From UBA6022 sp036382575 (lineage in GTDB: Bacteria > Patescibacteriota > Saccharimonadia > Saccharimonadales > Saccharimonadaceae): a stretch of 44,244 nt of DNA. The stretch spans positions 1-44,244 of the forward strand of contig DASVHL010000041.1 of the NCBI GenBank assembly GCA_036382575.1. The letters run 5' to 3'. Below the pieces are notes generated by a model that ran no database searches, was not told the origin of the DNA, and saw only the letters and a program-made list of their open reading frames with translations. The translations under genes and the position numbers were made by a program. Shown in pieces: positions 7,367 through 13,878 of this stretch; the first letter of the stretch is position 1, and the number at the start of each line of letters is the position of its first letter.

Positions 7367-8110
7367 ATGGATTCGTCCATCAATCAACTTGATACAGATA
7401 CTAGCCTGGATGTTTTGCGACAACTCGTATGCACCCCAGGGCATGTCATAACCGAAAAGGACCTTAGGTCAACAGGTGTTGATGTTAATATACTGGAAAG
7501 TATGTATATCACCAGCATCAAGCCCTACCTTGACTATCTGCACGGATATGAGAGGTTGGAAGAGCTGGATCCACGCAAAGACCATCGGCGACAGTCCGAA
7601 GAGCTTTACCTACAGCCTCCAGGTCACAGGTGTTCGCTAGAAGTATTGAATGGGACAAACAGCGAATTTCTATGGGATCGTCTGCTTGCCCAATGCGGAA
7701 TGCTTGCGCAGCACACGAAAGCCAGGCTCGTTGTTAAGGCGTCTTTATACGCCGATGATGTTCGATGGACAGGGCCTTCATACGTGACCGTGGCATTTTA
7801 TTTGACCCGAAACGGCAAATGGCTCTTCTGGTACATAGATGGTGACCCGGGAGGTGGTATCAGCTTTAAAAACGAGAAATTGTCAGTGCACGACACAGTG
7901 CGAGAAGCCTGGGAAACCGCCCACGCTCTTGTGCCGGACTTTTTTACCACACGTAACGCATTTTCACCGGTAAAATACCTCCCGCTACTCATTGAACAAG
8001 GGTTGCAAAATATCCTGAGGGAAACCATCAAGGAACGAGACCGTCGGCTGAATTCACTGAAGTCTGCGCTAGACAGCGCAGAGCGTCGCTCGGCCATCAT
8101 TCACATGTAG
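7367..8110 (+). CDS. Hypothetical protein, about 247 aa
   Basis: No family recognised. The middle (residues 125-165) is a beta-rich segment (SYVTVAFYL, GKWLFWYIDGDPGGG). The end (residues 215-245) is a highly charged probable coiled coil (KERDRRLNSLKSALDSAERR). There is no signal peptide. I prefer the ATG at 7367; an in-frame TTG two codons upstream (7361) is an alternative, and the ribosome-binding site AAGAAAG is weak for either. It is a one-gene unit closed by a bidirectional terminator. Confidence 0.55.
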   Translation: MDSSINQLDTDTSLDVLRQLVCTPGHVITEKDLRSTGVDVNILESMYITSIKPYLDYLHGYERLEELDPRKDHRRQSEELYLQPPGHRCSLEVLNGTNSEFLWDRLLAQCGMLAQHTKARLVVKASLYADDVRWTGPSYVTVAFYLTRNGKWLFWYIDGDPGGGISFKNEKLSVHDTVREAWETAHALVPDFFTTRNAFSPVKYLPLLIEQGLQNILRETIKERDRRLNSLKSALDSAERRSAIIHM

Positions 8111-8131
8111 CAAATCCACCGCCCCACCAGG

Positions 8132-8174
8132 AAAAGTTGAGCCCCACTCCTTTTCACGGTGGGGCTTAACTTTT
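8132..8174. terminator. Bidirectional terminator
   Basis: Inverted repeat AAAAGTTgAGCCCCA / TGGGGCTtAACTTTT with a 13-nt loop between two convergent genes (7367 plus, 8189 minus). A/T tails on both sides allow use in both directions. Confidence 0.85.
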
Positions 8175-8188
8175 AATTAACCTTAGAT

Positions 8189-8683
8189 CTAATCTTCCAG
8201 CGCAATCACCGCACCCATATGCTTATCGTGGAATTTTACACTTATGTCATCGCCTTCAAGCTTGAGAAGTGGGTTTAACTCACTAGCTAAGCCTTTTATT
8301 TCAAATGGCAGCTGCTGGTATTTGGTATGGAACTGGCTCAGCGGTAGACGCGTTACAAACTGAACATGATCGATTCCTTCCGTGTACTCGCTACCCGGTT
8401 TTGGCTGCGGTAGTTCGATGTACGATATTGAATGTTGCGTGCCAGCTTCGAGTGGCTCTTCGAGGCCAAATGAAGCGATCAGGCGGCCATTAACCTCTAC
8501 TTCATTTAGCAGCAATGCCTTTTGACCCAACTGCTGCTTTATCTCTTCGTACCGTTCATTTGTTTCGACACGGTAGCAAATTGTATCGCACTGGATAAGA
8601 TCAGCAGGTAAAATACTGTGTTCACGCAGTAATGCCTCAGCATTTAGGATAGCTTCTTCGTAATTACCAATTATATTTTTCAT
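8189..8683 (-). CDS. YecM-like VOC-fold metalloprotein
   Basis: 164 aa. It matches the YecM family (glyoxalase/VOC-like fold): QCDTICYRVET early on, NGRLIASFGLEEPL, SISYIELPQPKPGSEY, then DHVQFV and a terminal VKFHDKHMGAVI. In E. coli YecM these positions are DHISLRC, NGRPICLFKL, IVELPWP and IKFHPWSIEEIV. The function is unproven; YecM is predicted to bind metal. It lies 11 nt downstream of the deoxyribosyltransferase/DUF84 fusion gene and so is probably the last gene of the nrd transcription unit. Confidence 0.75.
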   Translation of the reverse strand: MKNIIGNYEEAILNAEALLREHSILPADLIQCDTICYRVETNERYEEIKQQLGQKALLLNEVEVNGRLIASFGLEEPLEAGTQHSISYIELPQPKPGSEYTEGIDHVQFVTRLPLSQFHTKYQQLPFEIKGLASELNPLLKLEGDDISVKFHDKHMGAVIALED

Positions 8684-8694
8684 ACCGTTGTTAC

Positions 8695-9615
8695 CTACGT
8701 CAGCTGAACTGCTAAGTTATAAACAGCATTCTCGAGCACTCGGGCGCGAGTTAATTTTCCCCCAGTAAAGAACGGGTATGGGTCTTTTAATTTAGAGCCG
8801 TATTCTTGTTGTGCCAATACGCCAATATCGGCATACTCATGAGGAATCTTATCAGTCATAGAACGTGGAAATTCGATATCTAAATCGATACCAATTTTTT
8901 GTTCACCATTTACTTTCTCGATTACGAGAGCCGAGCAACCAAACGCGTTGTGGTCTTTGTGAGCCGTATGGTAGCCGCTTTCAATAGTTGCTAAATAAGC
9001 TGCATCTTTTGCTTCAGTAGTAGCTTTTAAATTAGCATGACGATTCACCGCCCCTTCGTAGCTTTCCTCGATGCTGATTGGCTGTTCGTTCACTCCAGAG
9101 GCAACTTTTATGCCAACGACACGAGTGCGAATACCTGCTCGACGAAGACCACGACTAAGCGCTTGATGCTTAACGGGACTTTCACTGCTAACGGCAAGAA
9201 CCGGGAGATCATTCATATATACATCTATCTGTGACAAATCGTTATCGAGAATAATTGGATTCATGCCACGAACCTCATCTGCGTAACTCACTTCTGGCAC
9301 GGGATTGAGTAGGAAGATCTCTAGACCTTGTGCATAGGCGTAGGCAATCTCAATAAGCGTATTACCACCGATATAGTGCGCGATACCATTCTTGTCTTCG
9401 TTAATAACTAAAATCGCATCAGACGTATCAATTTTACGGAAATGCTCGTCAATAAATCCACGTTTAAGATCGGCATTGGCATCCAGATTATCCGCATAGA
9501 CATGGCCTTCGACTACATTTGGCTTTTCAACCTCATAGCCCATAGACCGCAGTTCTTCGGCGGCCGCAGCCATACGTGGCTCGTGCATCATTGACCCACA
9601 GATAGTAATCTTCAT
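8695..9615 (-). CDS. Deoxyribosyltransferase-like / DUF84 NTPase fusion
   Basis: 306 aa with two nucleotide-related domains. Residues 1-135 resemble nucleoside 2-deoxyribosyltransferases: ITICGSM start, DAILVIN, then GGNTLIEIAYAYA. Residues 138-306 match the DUF84/YjjX family of inosine/xanthosine triphosphatases: VLAVSSESPVKHQAL, VASGVNEQPIS, EGAVNRHANL, AAYLATIESGYH. The predicted role is removal or salvage of non-canonical purine nucleotides. The start has a clear AGGAGATGA Shine-Dalgarno 5 nt before the ATG. It follows nrdB by 69 nt with a partial hairpin between, so it is likely co-expressed with ribonucleotide reductase. Confidence 0.75.
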   Translation of the reverse strand: MKITICGSMMHEPRMAAAAEELRSMGYEVEKPNVVEGHVYADNLDANADLKRGFIDEHFRKIDTSDAILVINEDKNGIAHYIGGNTLIEIAYAYAQGLEIFLLNPVPEVSYADEVRGMNPIILDNDLSQIDVYMNDLPVLAVSSESPVKHQALSRGLRRAGIRTRVVGIKVASGVNEQPISIEESYEGAVNRHANLKATTEAKDAAYLATIESGYHTAHKDHNAFGCSALVIEKVNGEQKIGIDLDIEFPRSMTDKIPHEYADIGVLAQQEYGSKLKDPYPFFTGGKLTRARVLENAVYNLAVQLT

Positions 9616-9655
9616 TTCGTCATCTCCTGTTTAGAATAATTGGCCGCTAGATGAA

Positions 9656-9675
9656 AGTAGGCCTTGGCGGCCTAC
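9656..9675 (-). terminator. Weak hairpin after nrdB
   Basis: Minus strand AGTAGGCC-gccaa-GGCCTACT followed by TTCATC, a GC-rich 7-8-bp stem without a proper U-tract. It could be an attenuating or processing hairpin rather than a full terminator between nrdB and the 8695 gene. Confidence 0.45.
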
Positions 9676-9684
9676 TGTTCTGTT

Positions 9685-10746
9685 TTATTTCTTTAAGATA
9701 CTGTTATCTGCATCGTTTTCGTTGCGGTCAGCACTTGGGCTTTGGCCTTCCATGTCTTTGGTAGATGAACCACCGGCGTTGACTTCGTAGCTAGTGTTGG
9801 TTGCTTCAAAGAAGTTAACCAGCTGCAATGTGTCGTTCGCACCAGCCATCCATTTGGCAGGGTTTGATACCTTGTAATGTGCATCAAATCCAAGCTCTTC
9901 AAGACGACGATCAGCCAAGTACTTCACGTACTGGTTGATGTAGTCGCTGTTAAGGCCTAGGATACCGTTTGGTAGTAGGTCACGGTTGTAGTCCTCTTCC
10001 ATTTCAACACCATCAAGGATCATTTGCTTGATTTCGGCAGCGAATTCTTCGGTCTGAAGGTCTTCGTTTTCCTCTAGAACCGTCAGGATCAAGTTAATAC
10101 CGAATTTAAGGTGAAGTGATTCGTCGCGTACAACCCAGTCCATGAGTGAACCGAAGTTACGGAGCAAGTTTCGTTGGCGGAAAGAAAGTGCCACCATGAA
10201 ACCACTGTAGAACCAGATACCTTCAAGAATGATATTGTAGGCAACCAAGTTACGGACAAAGTCTTTTTTGCCTTCGGTTGTGGTGATGTCGAGGGTGTCT
10301 TCGGTCATGCGTTTGATGTACTTGGTTTCAAACGCTTCCTTGCGTGCCATTGAAGGGGTTTCAACGTGCGCCGCATAGGCTTCTTCGCGGTTGATTGGGA
10401 ATGTTTCAAGGACGTATTCAAATGACATACAGTGGTTTGCTTCTTCCCACATTTGCTTGGCAAGATATAGGTGACATTCAGCAGCGTTTACGTATGGATA
10501 CACACCAAACGCCAAGGCTTTGTTCACAAGCAATTCATTTGGGTTAAAGTAGCTCATCAAGAACGTCAACGCGTGGCGTTCTTCGTCGCTCATTTTCTTC
10601 CAGTCGGCAAGGTCCTGAACTAACTGGATTTCGTTTGGAAACCATGTGTTTGCAACCGCCTGATCATACAGATCCATTGCCCATTTGTAGTGGACGGGCT
10701 TTAAAAGTAGTCCGTCTTGAATGCCTGTGCCTAAAATTCCTGCCAT
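9685..10746 (-). CDS. nrdB: Ribonucleotide reductase small subunit, class Ic/Id-like
   Basis: 353-aa R2 ferritin-like subunit generating the radical for NDP reduction. Predicted metal ligands are E71 (FNPNELL), E102 and H105 (EEANH), E175 (IILEGIWF), E209 and H212 (RDESLH). Residue 109, seven after E102 where class Ia/b enzymes carry the radical Tyr, is Phe (EANHCMSF). First ligand Glu plus Phe, and the 31/3/70/34/3 ligand spacing, match what I recall for Chlamydia trachomatis R2c (E89, E120, H123, F127, E193, E227, H230), so a Mn/Fe (Ic) or Mn/Mn (Id) cofactor is expected. A C-terminal Tyr (TSYEV) may be the relay residue. AAGGAG precedes the ATG, which lies 2 nt after the upstream stop. Confidence 0.92.
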   Translation of the reverse strand: MAGILGTGIQDGLLLKPVHYKWAMDLYDQAVANTWFPNEIQLVQDLADWKKMSDEERHALTFLMSYFNPNELLVNKALAFGVYPYVNAAECHLYLAKQMWEEANHCMSFEYVLETFPINREEAYAAHVETPSMARKEAFETKYIKRMTEDTLDITTTEGKKDFVRNLVAYNIILEGIWFYSGFMVALSFRQRNLLRNFGSLMDWVVRDESLHLKFGINLILTVLEENEDLQTEEFAAEIKQMILDGVEMEEDYNRDLLPNGILGLNSDYINQYVKYLADRRLEELGFDAHYKVSNPAKWMAGANDTLQLVNFFEATNTSYEVNAGGSSTKDMEGQSPSADRNENDADNSILKK

Positions 10747-10748
10747 AA

Positions 10749-10991
10749 TTATTCTCCTTGTTCACTAAATTCTATTGGTAGCATTTGTTGCCCGACGGTA
10801 TGCGATGGAATTGCATCAATCTTTTGTGCAATCATCGCTAATTCGTAATTCGCAAATTGCGCACTGAGTTCCGTTGATGGCTTACTGTAACTAATTTGGT
10901 ATGCTCGGATAACCAACTGTCCCCGTAAATAATCACGTTGTCGGTTATCTTCTTCGGTCTCTACCGTCTGGGCTGTATTCAACTGCTCCAT
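10749..10991 (-). CDS. Hypothetical protein in nrd operon, 80 aa
   Basis: Not recognised. Small acidic protein (starts MEQLNTAQTVETEEDNRQ) with a helical middle (residues 24-62). It lies between the 58-aa redox-tail ORF (13 nt upstream) and nrdB (2 nt downstream), so it is translated from the RNR mRNA and could be an assembly or regulatory partner. No Cys is present. The upstream Shine-Dalgarno is weak (AAAAGAAC), suggesting coupling. Confidence 0.65.
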   Translation of the reverse strand: MEQLNTAQTVETEEDNRQRDYLRGQLVIRAYQISYSKPSTELSAQFANYELAMIAQKIDAIPSHTVGQQMLPIEFSEQGE

Positions 10992-11004
10992 AGTTCTTTT
11001 AGAC

Positions 11005-11181
11005 CTACTGGCAGCCTTCGCACATCAAGAAATCTTGAGGGTCGATTGGTGCTGCGTCGACACCATTGTTTGCTGCTTCTTCGTTGGCCATAGCCTGAGC
11101 GTTTGCCATAGCCTTTTCAATAGCTTCTAGTTTTTCTTCTAGTGTCATTTCGTCATTGATGATTTGTGATGCGTTTGCCAT
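11005..11181 (-). CDS. Freestanding NrdA C-terminal redox-tail peptide
   Basis: 58 aa, too short for most ORF cut-offs. It begins MANASQIINDEMTLEEKL, continues as an Ala/Glu-rich helix with an Asn/Ala linker, and ends DPQDFLMCEGCQ-stop. The DPQ...CExCQ end is the usual C-terminus of bacterial NrdA, where the CxxC pair re-reduces the active-site disulfide. The NrdA encoded 20 nt upstream has no such cysteines. The ORF has its own Shine-Dalgarno (GGGGG, 11190-11194, 8 nt from ATG) and lies in a different frame from nrdA, so it appears to be an independently translated swinging arm. Identity is inferred from the motif and context. Confidence 0.75.
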   Translation of the reverse strand: MANASQIINDEMTLEEKLEAIEKAMANAQAMANEEAANNGVDAAPIDPQDFLMCEGCQ

Positions 11182-11201
11182 TGTTTTATCCCCCTATTTT
11201 T

Positions 11202-13598
11202 CTATACTGATTGTTTTTTAGCGAAGCCGAATCCTGATTTTCGTGGTCCGGTGCCGGTTTCTGATTTGTTAACTTTGACGGTACTTTGTTCTGCGGTATG
11301 CCGCGGCTTTACGTGCAGATAATACGTTGTCTTGAGTCCGCGTTTCCAGGCTGCGGTATAGATTTCGATGTAGTCGTCAATGTTACGAGTTTCAAGGTAC
11401 ATATTACGGCTAATTGCCTGGTCAACCCATTTTTGTGCGCGGGCTGCGACTTCGATAAATGAGTATGGGCTAAGCTGGAAGCTGGTTTTGTATACATCTT
11501 TGATGTGCTGTGGAATTGCATCAATTTGTTGTACGTCACCCTGCGTACGAAGAACTTCTTCTTTGACGTCGTCCCAGATACCGAGTTTTTTAAGGTCGTT
11601 TACGAGGTTAACGTTTACTTCGAGGAACTTACCGTTCAATGTTGCACGAGAGAAGATCTGAGCAAATTGTGGATCCAAACCTGGTGTTGTGCCAGCGATG
11701 TGGGCGATGTTAGCTGTCGGTGCGATAGCCATCAATGTTGCGTTGCGCATACCTTTTTTAACCTTAGCGCGGAGTGTGTCCCAGTCGAGACGTTGCTTGC
11801 GGTTAACTTCTACCTTTACTTTACGGTCAGCAGCGAGCTGATCGATAGTATCGATAGGCAGGATACCCTGGCTCCAACCACTTCCCTTGAAGGTTGGGTA
11901 TGAACCAAGTTTCTTAGCTAGGTCAGCCGATTCGTCGATTGCGTTGTAACTAACGAATTCAGTAAGCTGATCGATCAGGTCGTAGGCTTCTTCTGATTCG
12001 TAGCTGTAGCCAAGCTTTTCGATAACATCGGTAAAGCCCATAACACCCAGGCCAAGTGCGCGGTTCTGTAGGTTTGAGTGCATTGCTTCTGGAATCGGCG
12101 TGTTTGTGATGTCACAAAGGTTATCCAATTGGCGAATAGCACTACGAGTACTGGCAGCGAGGCGGTCCCAGTCCCAAGTCTTGTCTTCGTTAAGGTGCGC
12201 AGTCAGGTTGATGCTGACAAGGTTACAAACAGCGGTGTTGTCTTTGTCTTGTGGCAATGTGATTTCAGTACAGAGGTTAGACAAGTGAATTGTGCTGGTG
12301 TTGTTGTTCAATGCACGAACGTTGATTGTGTCTTTCCAGGTAAGCCATGGGTGGCTAGTTGCCTGTAGTACTGTCAAAATCTGATAGAACTGCTCGCGAG
12401 CTTTAGTCTTTTGGAAATCACGCATTTCACCGCGTTCAGCCTTTTTGATGTAACCAGCATACGCGACTGAGAATTCTGCACCATATAGTTCTGGTAGGTC
12501 AGGTGTCTCAGCTGGATCAAATAGATACCAGTCTTGGTCTTTTTGAACACGCTTCATGAACTCGTCGCTTAGGAATACCGCAGTATTTGCAAAACGAGTA
12601 CGAAGGTATGGGTCACCAGAGTTTTGCTTTAGATCAAGGAACTGTGGGAAGTTAAGGTGCCAGTTTTCCATGTAAAGTGCAGCTGCACCGGCTTTTTTGC
12701 CCTTACGAGAAACAGCGAATAGAGCTGTGTCGATCATTTTCATGAATGGAATTGGGCCAGTTGATTCAGTGTTAGTCGTCTTAACTGGACTACCTGCCGC
12801 GCGGAGCTTGTTCAAGCTAATACCTATACCACCGGTGCCTTTAGCGATCCACATAGTGTCTCGGATACCCTTGGCAATTGATTCCATGTCATCTTGTACT
12901 TCGACGAGGAAACAGTTAGATAGCTGTGGGAATGAACCACCGGCGTTCACACGAGTACTACCGCCTGGAGTGTATTCCAGCTTGCTCATGTGTTCGTAGA
13001 AGTCGATAGCTGCTGCGGTTGGATCAGCTTCGTTAAAGCTAAGGCCCATTGCAATACGCATGTGAGTAAACTGTGGCACTTCAATCGGTGCACCACTTTG
13101 TTTACGTAGGGCGTAACGGTTTTTGTTCGTCACCACACCTAGGTATTTACTTAGATCGTCACGAGTTGGATCAAGTGCTTTAGCAAGCTTCTTAAGATCG
13201 AAGACCTTGCCGTTCATACGCTCATCAAGCAACGTGTCTTTAACACCCTGTTTAATGTATTCGGCGAATTTTTGTTCGTGGAGCTTCTTTAGTTCAGCTG
13301 GAGTGCTGTAGTCACCCAAGATATTTTTGTAGATGTTCTTAAGAAGCAAGCGAGCCGCAATCTTATCGAAATCAGGATCTTCTTTAACGTTCTGAAGTGC
13401 AGTATGGATAACTGCTTCGTCTAGTTGTTCAGATGTGATGCCATCAAATAATGTCAGTTGTAATTCGGTCGCAACCTGTACTACCTTGCTAATTTGGTCT
13501 GGCAAGCCTTCGCTGGCTGCTACTAGCGCCAGGTTGATCTTGTTAGCGTCAAATGGTTCGCGCGTGCCATCGCGTTTGACGACGTGGATCTCACTCAT
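11202..13598 (-). CDS. nrdA: Ribonucleotide reductase large subunit lacking its redox tail
   Basis: 798 aa catalytic subunit. An ATP-cone at residues 1-95 (VVKRDGTREPFDANKI) gives allosteric activity control. Active-site residues are present: C229 (SNCFLV), N441-C443-E445 (NLCTEI), C458 (AVCNLV), and the radical-transfer pair Y759-Y760 (TTYYLHVKPR). The protein stops about 40 residues after the Tyr pair (ending GFGFAKKQSV) without the CxxC tail; that motif is in the next ORF (11005-11181). The ATG at 13598 overlaps a 13-codon leader ORF. It is the first structural gene of the nrd operon. Confidence 0.95.
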   Translation of the reverse strand: MSEIHVVKRDGTREPFDANKINLALVAASEGLPDQISKVVQVATELQLTLFDGITSEQLDEAVIHTALQNVKEDPDFDKIAARLLLKNIYKNILGDYSTPAELKKLHEQKFAEYIKQGVKDTLLDERMNGKVFDLKKLAKALDPTRDDLSKYLGVVTNKNRYALRKQSGAPIEVPQFTHMRIAMGLSFNEADPTAAAIDFYEHMSKLEYTPGGSTRVNAGGSFPQLSNCFLVEVQDDMESIAKGIRDTMWIAKGTGGIGISLNKLRAAGSPVKTTNTESTGPIPFMKMIDTALFAVSRKGKKAGAAALYMENWHLNFPQFLDLKQNSGDPYLRTRFANTAVFLSDEFMKRVQKDQDWYLFDPAETPDLPELYGAEFSVAYAGYIKKAERGEMRDFQKTKAREQFYQILTVLQATSHPWLTWKDTINVRALNNNTSTIHLSNLCTEITLPQDKDNTAVCNLVSINLTAHLNEDKTWDWDRLAASTRSAIRQLDNLCDITNTPIPEAMHSNLQNRALGLGVMGFTDVIEKLGYSYESEEAYDLIDQLTEFVSYNAIDESADLAKKLGSYPTFKGSGWSQGILPIDTIDQLAADRKVKVEVNRKQRLDWDTLRAKVKKGMRNATLMAIAPTANIAHIAGTTPGLDPQFAQIFSRATLNGKFLEVNVNLVNDLKKLGIWDDVKEEVLRTQGDVQQIDAIPQHIKDVYKTSFQLSPYSFIEVAARAQKWVDQAISRNMYLETRNIDDYIEIYTAAWKRGLKTTYYLHVKPRHTAEQSTVKVNKSETGTGPRKSGFGFAKKQSV

Positions 13599-13632
13599 GT
13601 CCTGTTCCCCTATTCTTATGTTTTTGTGACAT
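13591..13632 (-). CDS. 13-codon leader ORF overlapping nrdA start
   Basis: ATG at 13632 with a very strong Shine-Dalgarno (GGGAGGTGAG, 13636-13645) opens a 13-residue frame, MSQKHKNRGTGHE, whose TGA lies inside the second and third nrdA codons (CATGAGTGAG). The nrdA ATG itself has only a weak GGGGAAC upstream. This arrangement suggests translational coupling of nrdA to the leader. Whether the peptide matters is unknown. Confidence 0.5.
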   Translation of the reverse strand: MSQKHKNRGTGHE

Positions 13633-13647
13633 ACTCACCTCCCTCAA

Positions 13648-13741
13648 AGTGATGCAAGAAGACTACCCCACCGGCTGCTATTGGGGTCGTGCAAATTCTG
13701 CTTGCAATATGTCTGTTTTGATTGAACGGCTACATATGTAG
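13648..13741 (-). promoter_or_regulatory. Structured 5' leader of the nrd operon
   Basis: The ~200-nt region between the likely promoter and the leader ORF contains nested inverted repeats: outer TGCAAG (13653-13658) with CTTGCA (13701-13706), inner GAC-TACCCC with GGGGTC (13661-13688), and a separate perfect palindrome CTACATATGTAG (13730-13741). The nested structure ends just before the leader Shine-Dalgarno. I recognise no known riboswitch class. It may be a cis-regulatory RNA, which is inference. Confidence 0.4.
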
Positions 13742-13829
13742 TGTCTACATAGAACTATATGCCCCTATATATGGTTTTTCAAGTACTTTTGGGTGTTTTT
13801 ATTACCACAGGACTAAACATAACCTAAAT

Positions 13830-13878
13830 AACACCGTATAGCGTAGTGTTTCTTATTTACAACGCTATATATAGCGTT
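13830..13878 (-). promoter_or_regulatory. NrdR-like box pair and promoter of nrd operon
   Basis: The distal box AACGCTATATATAGCGTT (13861-13878) is a perfect 18-bp palindrome of NrdR-box type. A weaker box, AACAC-cgtatagcgta-GTGTT (13830-13850), is centred about 30 bp away, close to the three-turn spacing NrdR pairs use. Between them a promoter TTGTAA-16-TATACG can be drawn on the minus strand, so binding would occlude RNA polymerase. The distal box is nearly identical to that before pyrG (93-108). Confidence 0.55.

Noticed and set aside
11182..11204. A simple sequencing frameshift splitting NrdA
   Set aside because: The nrdA end has a stop, 20 nt of spacer with a Shine-Dalgarno and a proper ATG; one indel would not restore a continuous frame because the in-frame TAG precedes the shift. 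Still worth checking against reads.
13599..13878. Cobalamin or purine riboswitch in the nrd leader
   Set aside because: I could not find the conserved core of either class; only generic nested hairpins are visible.
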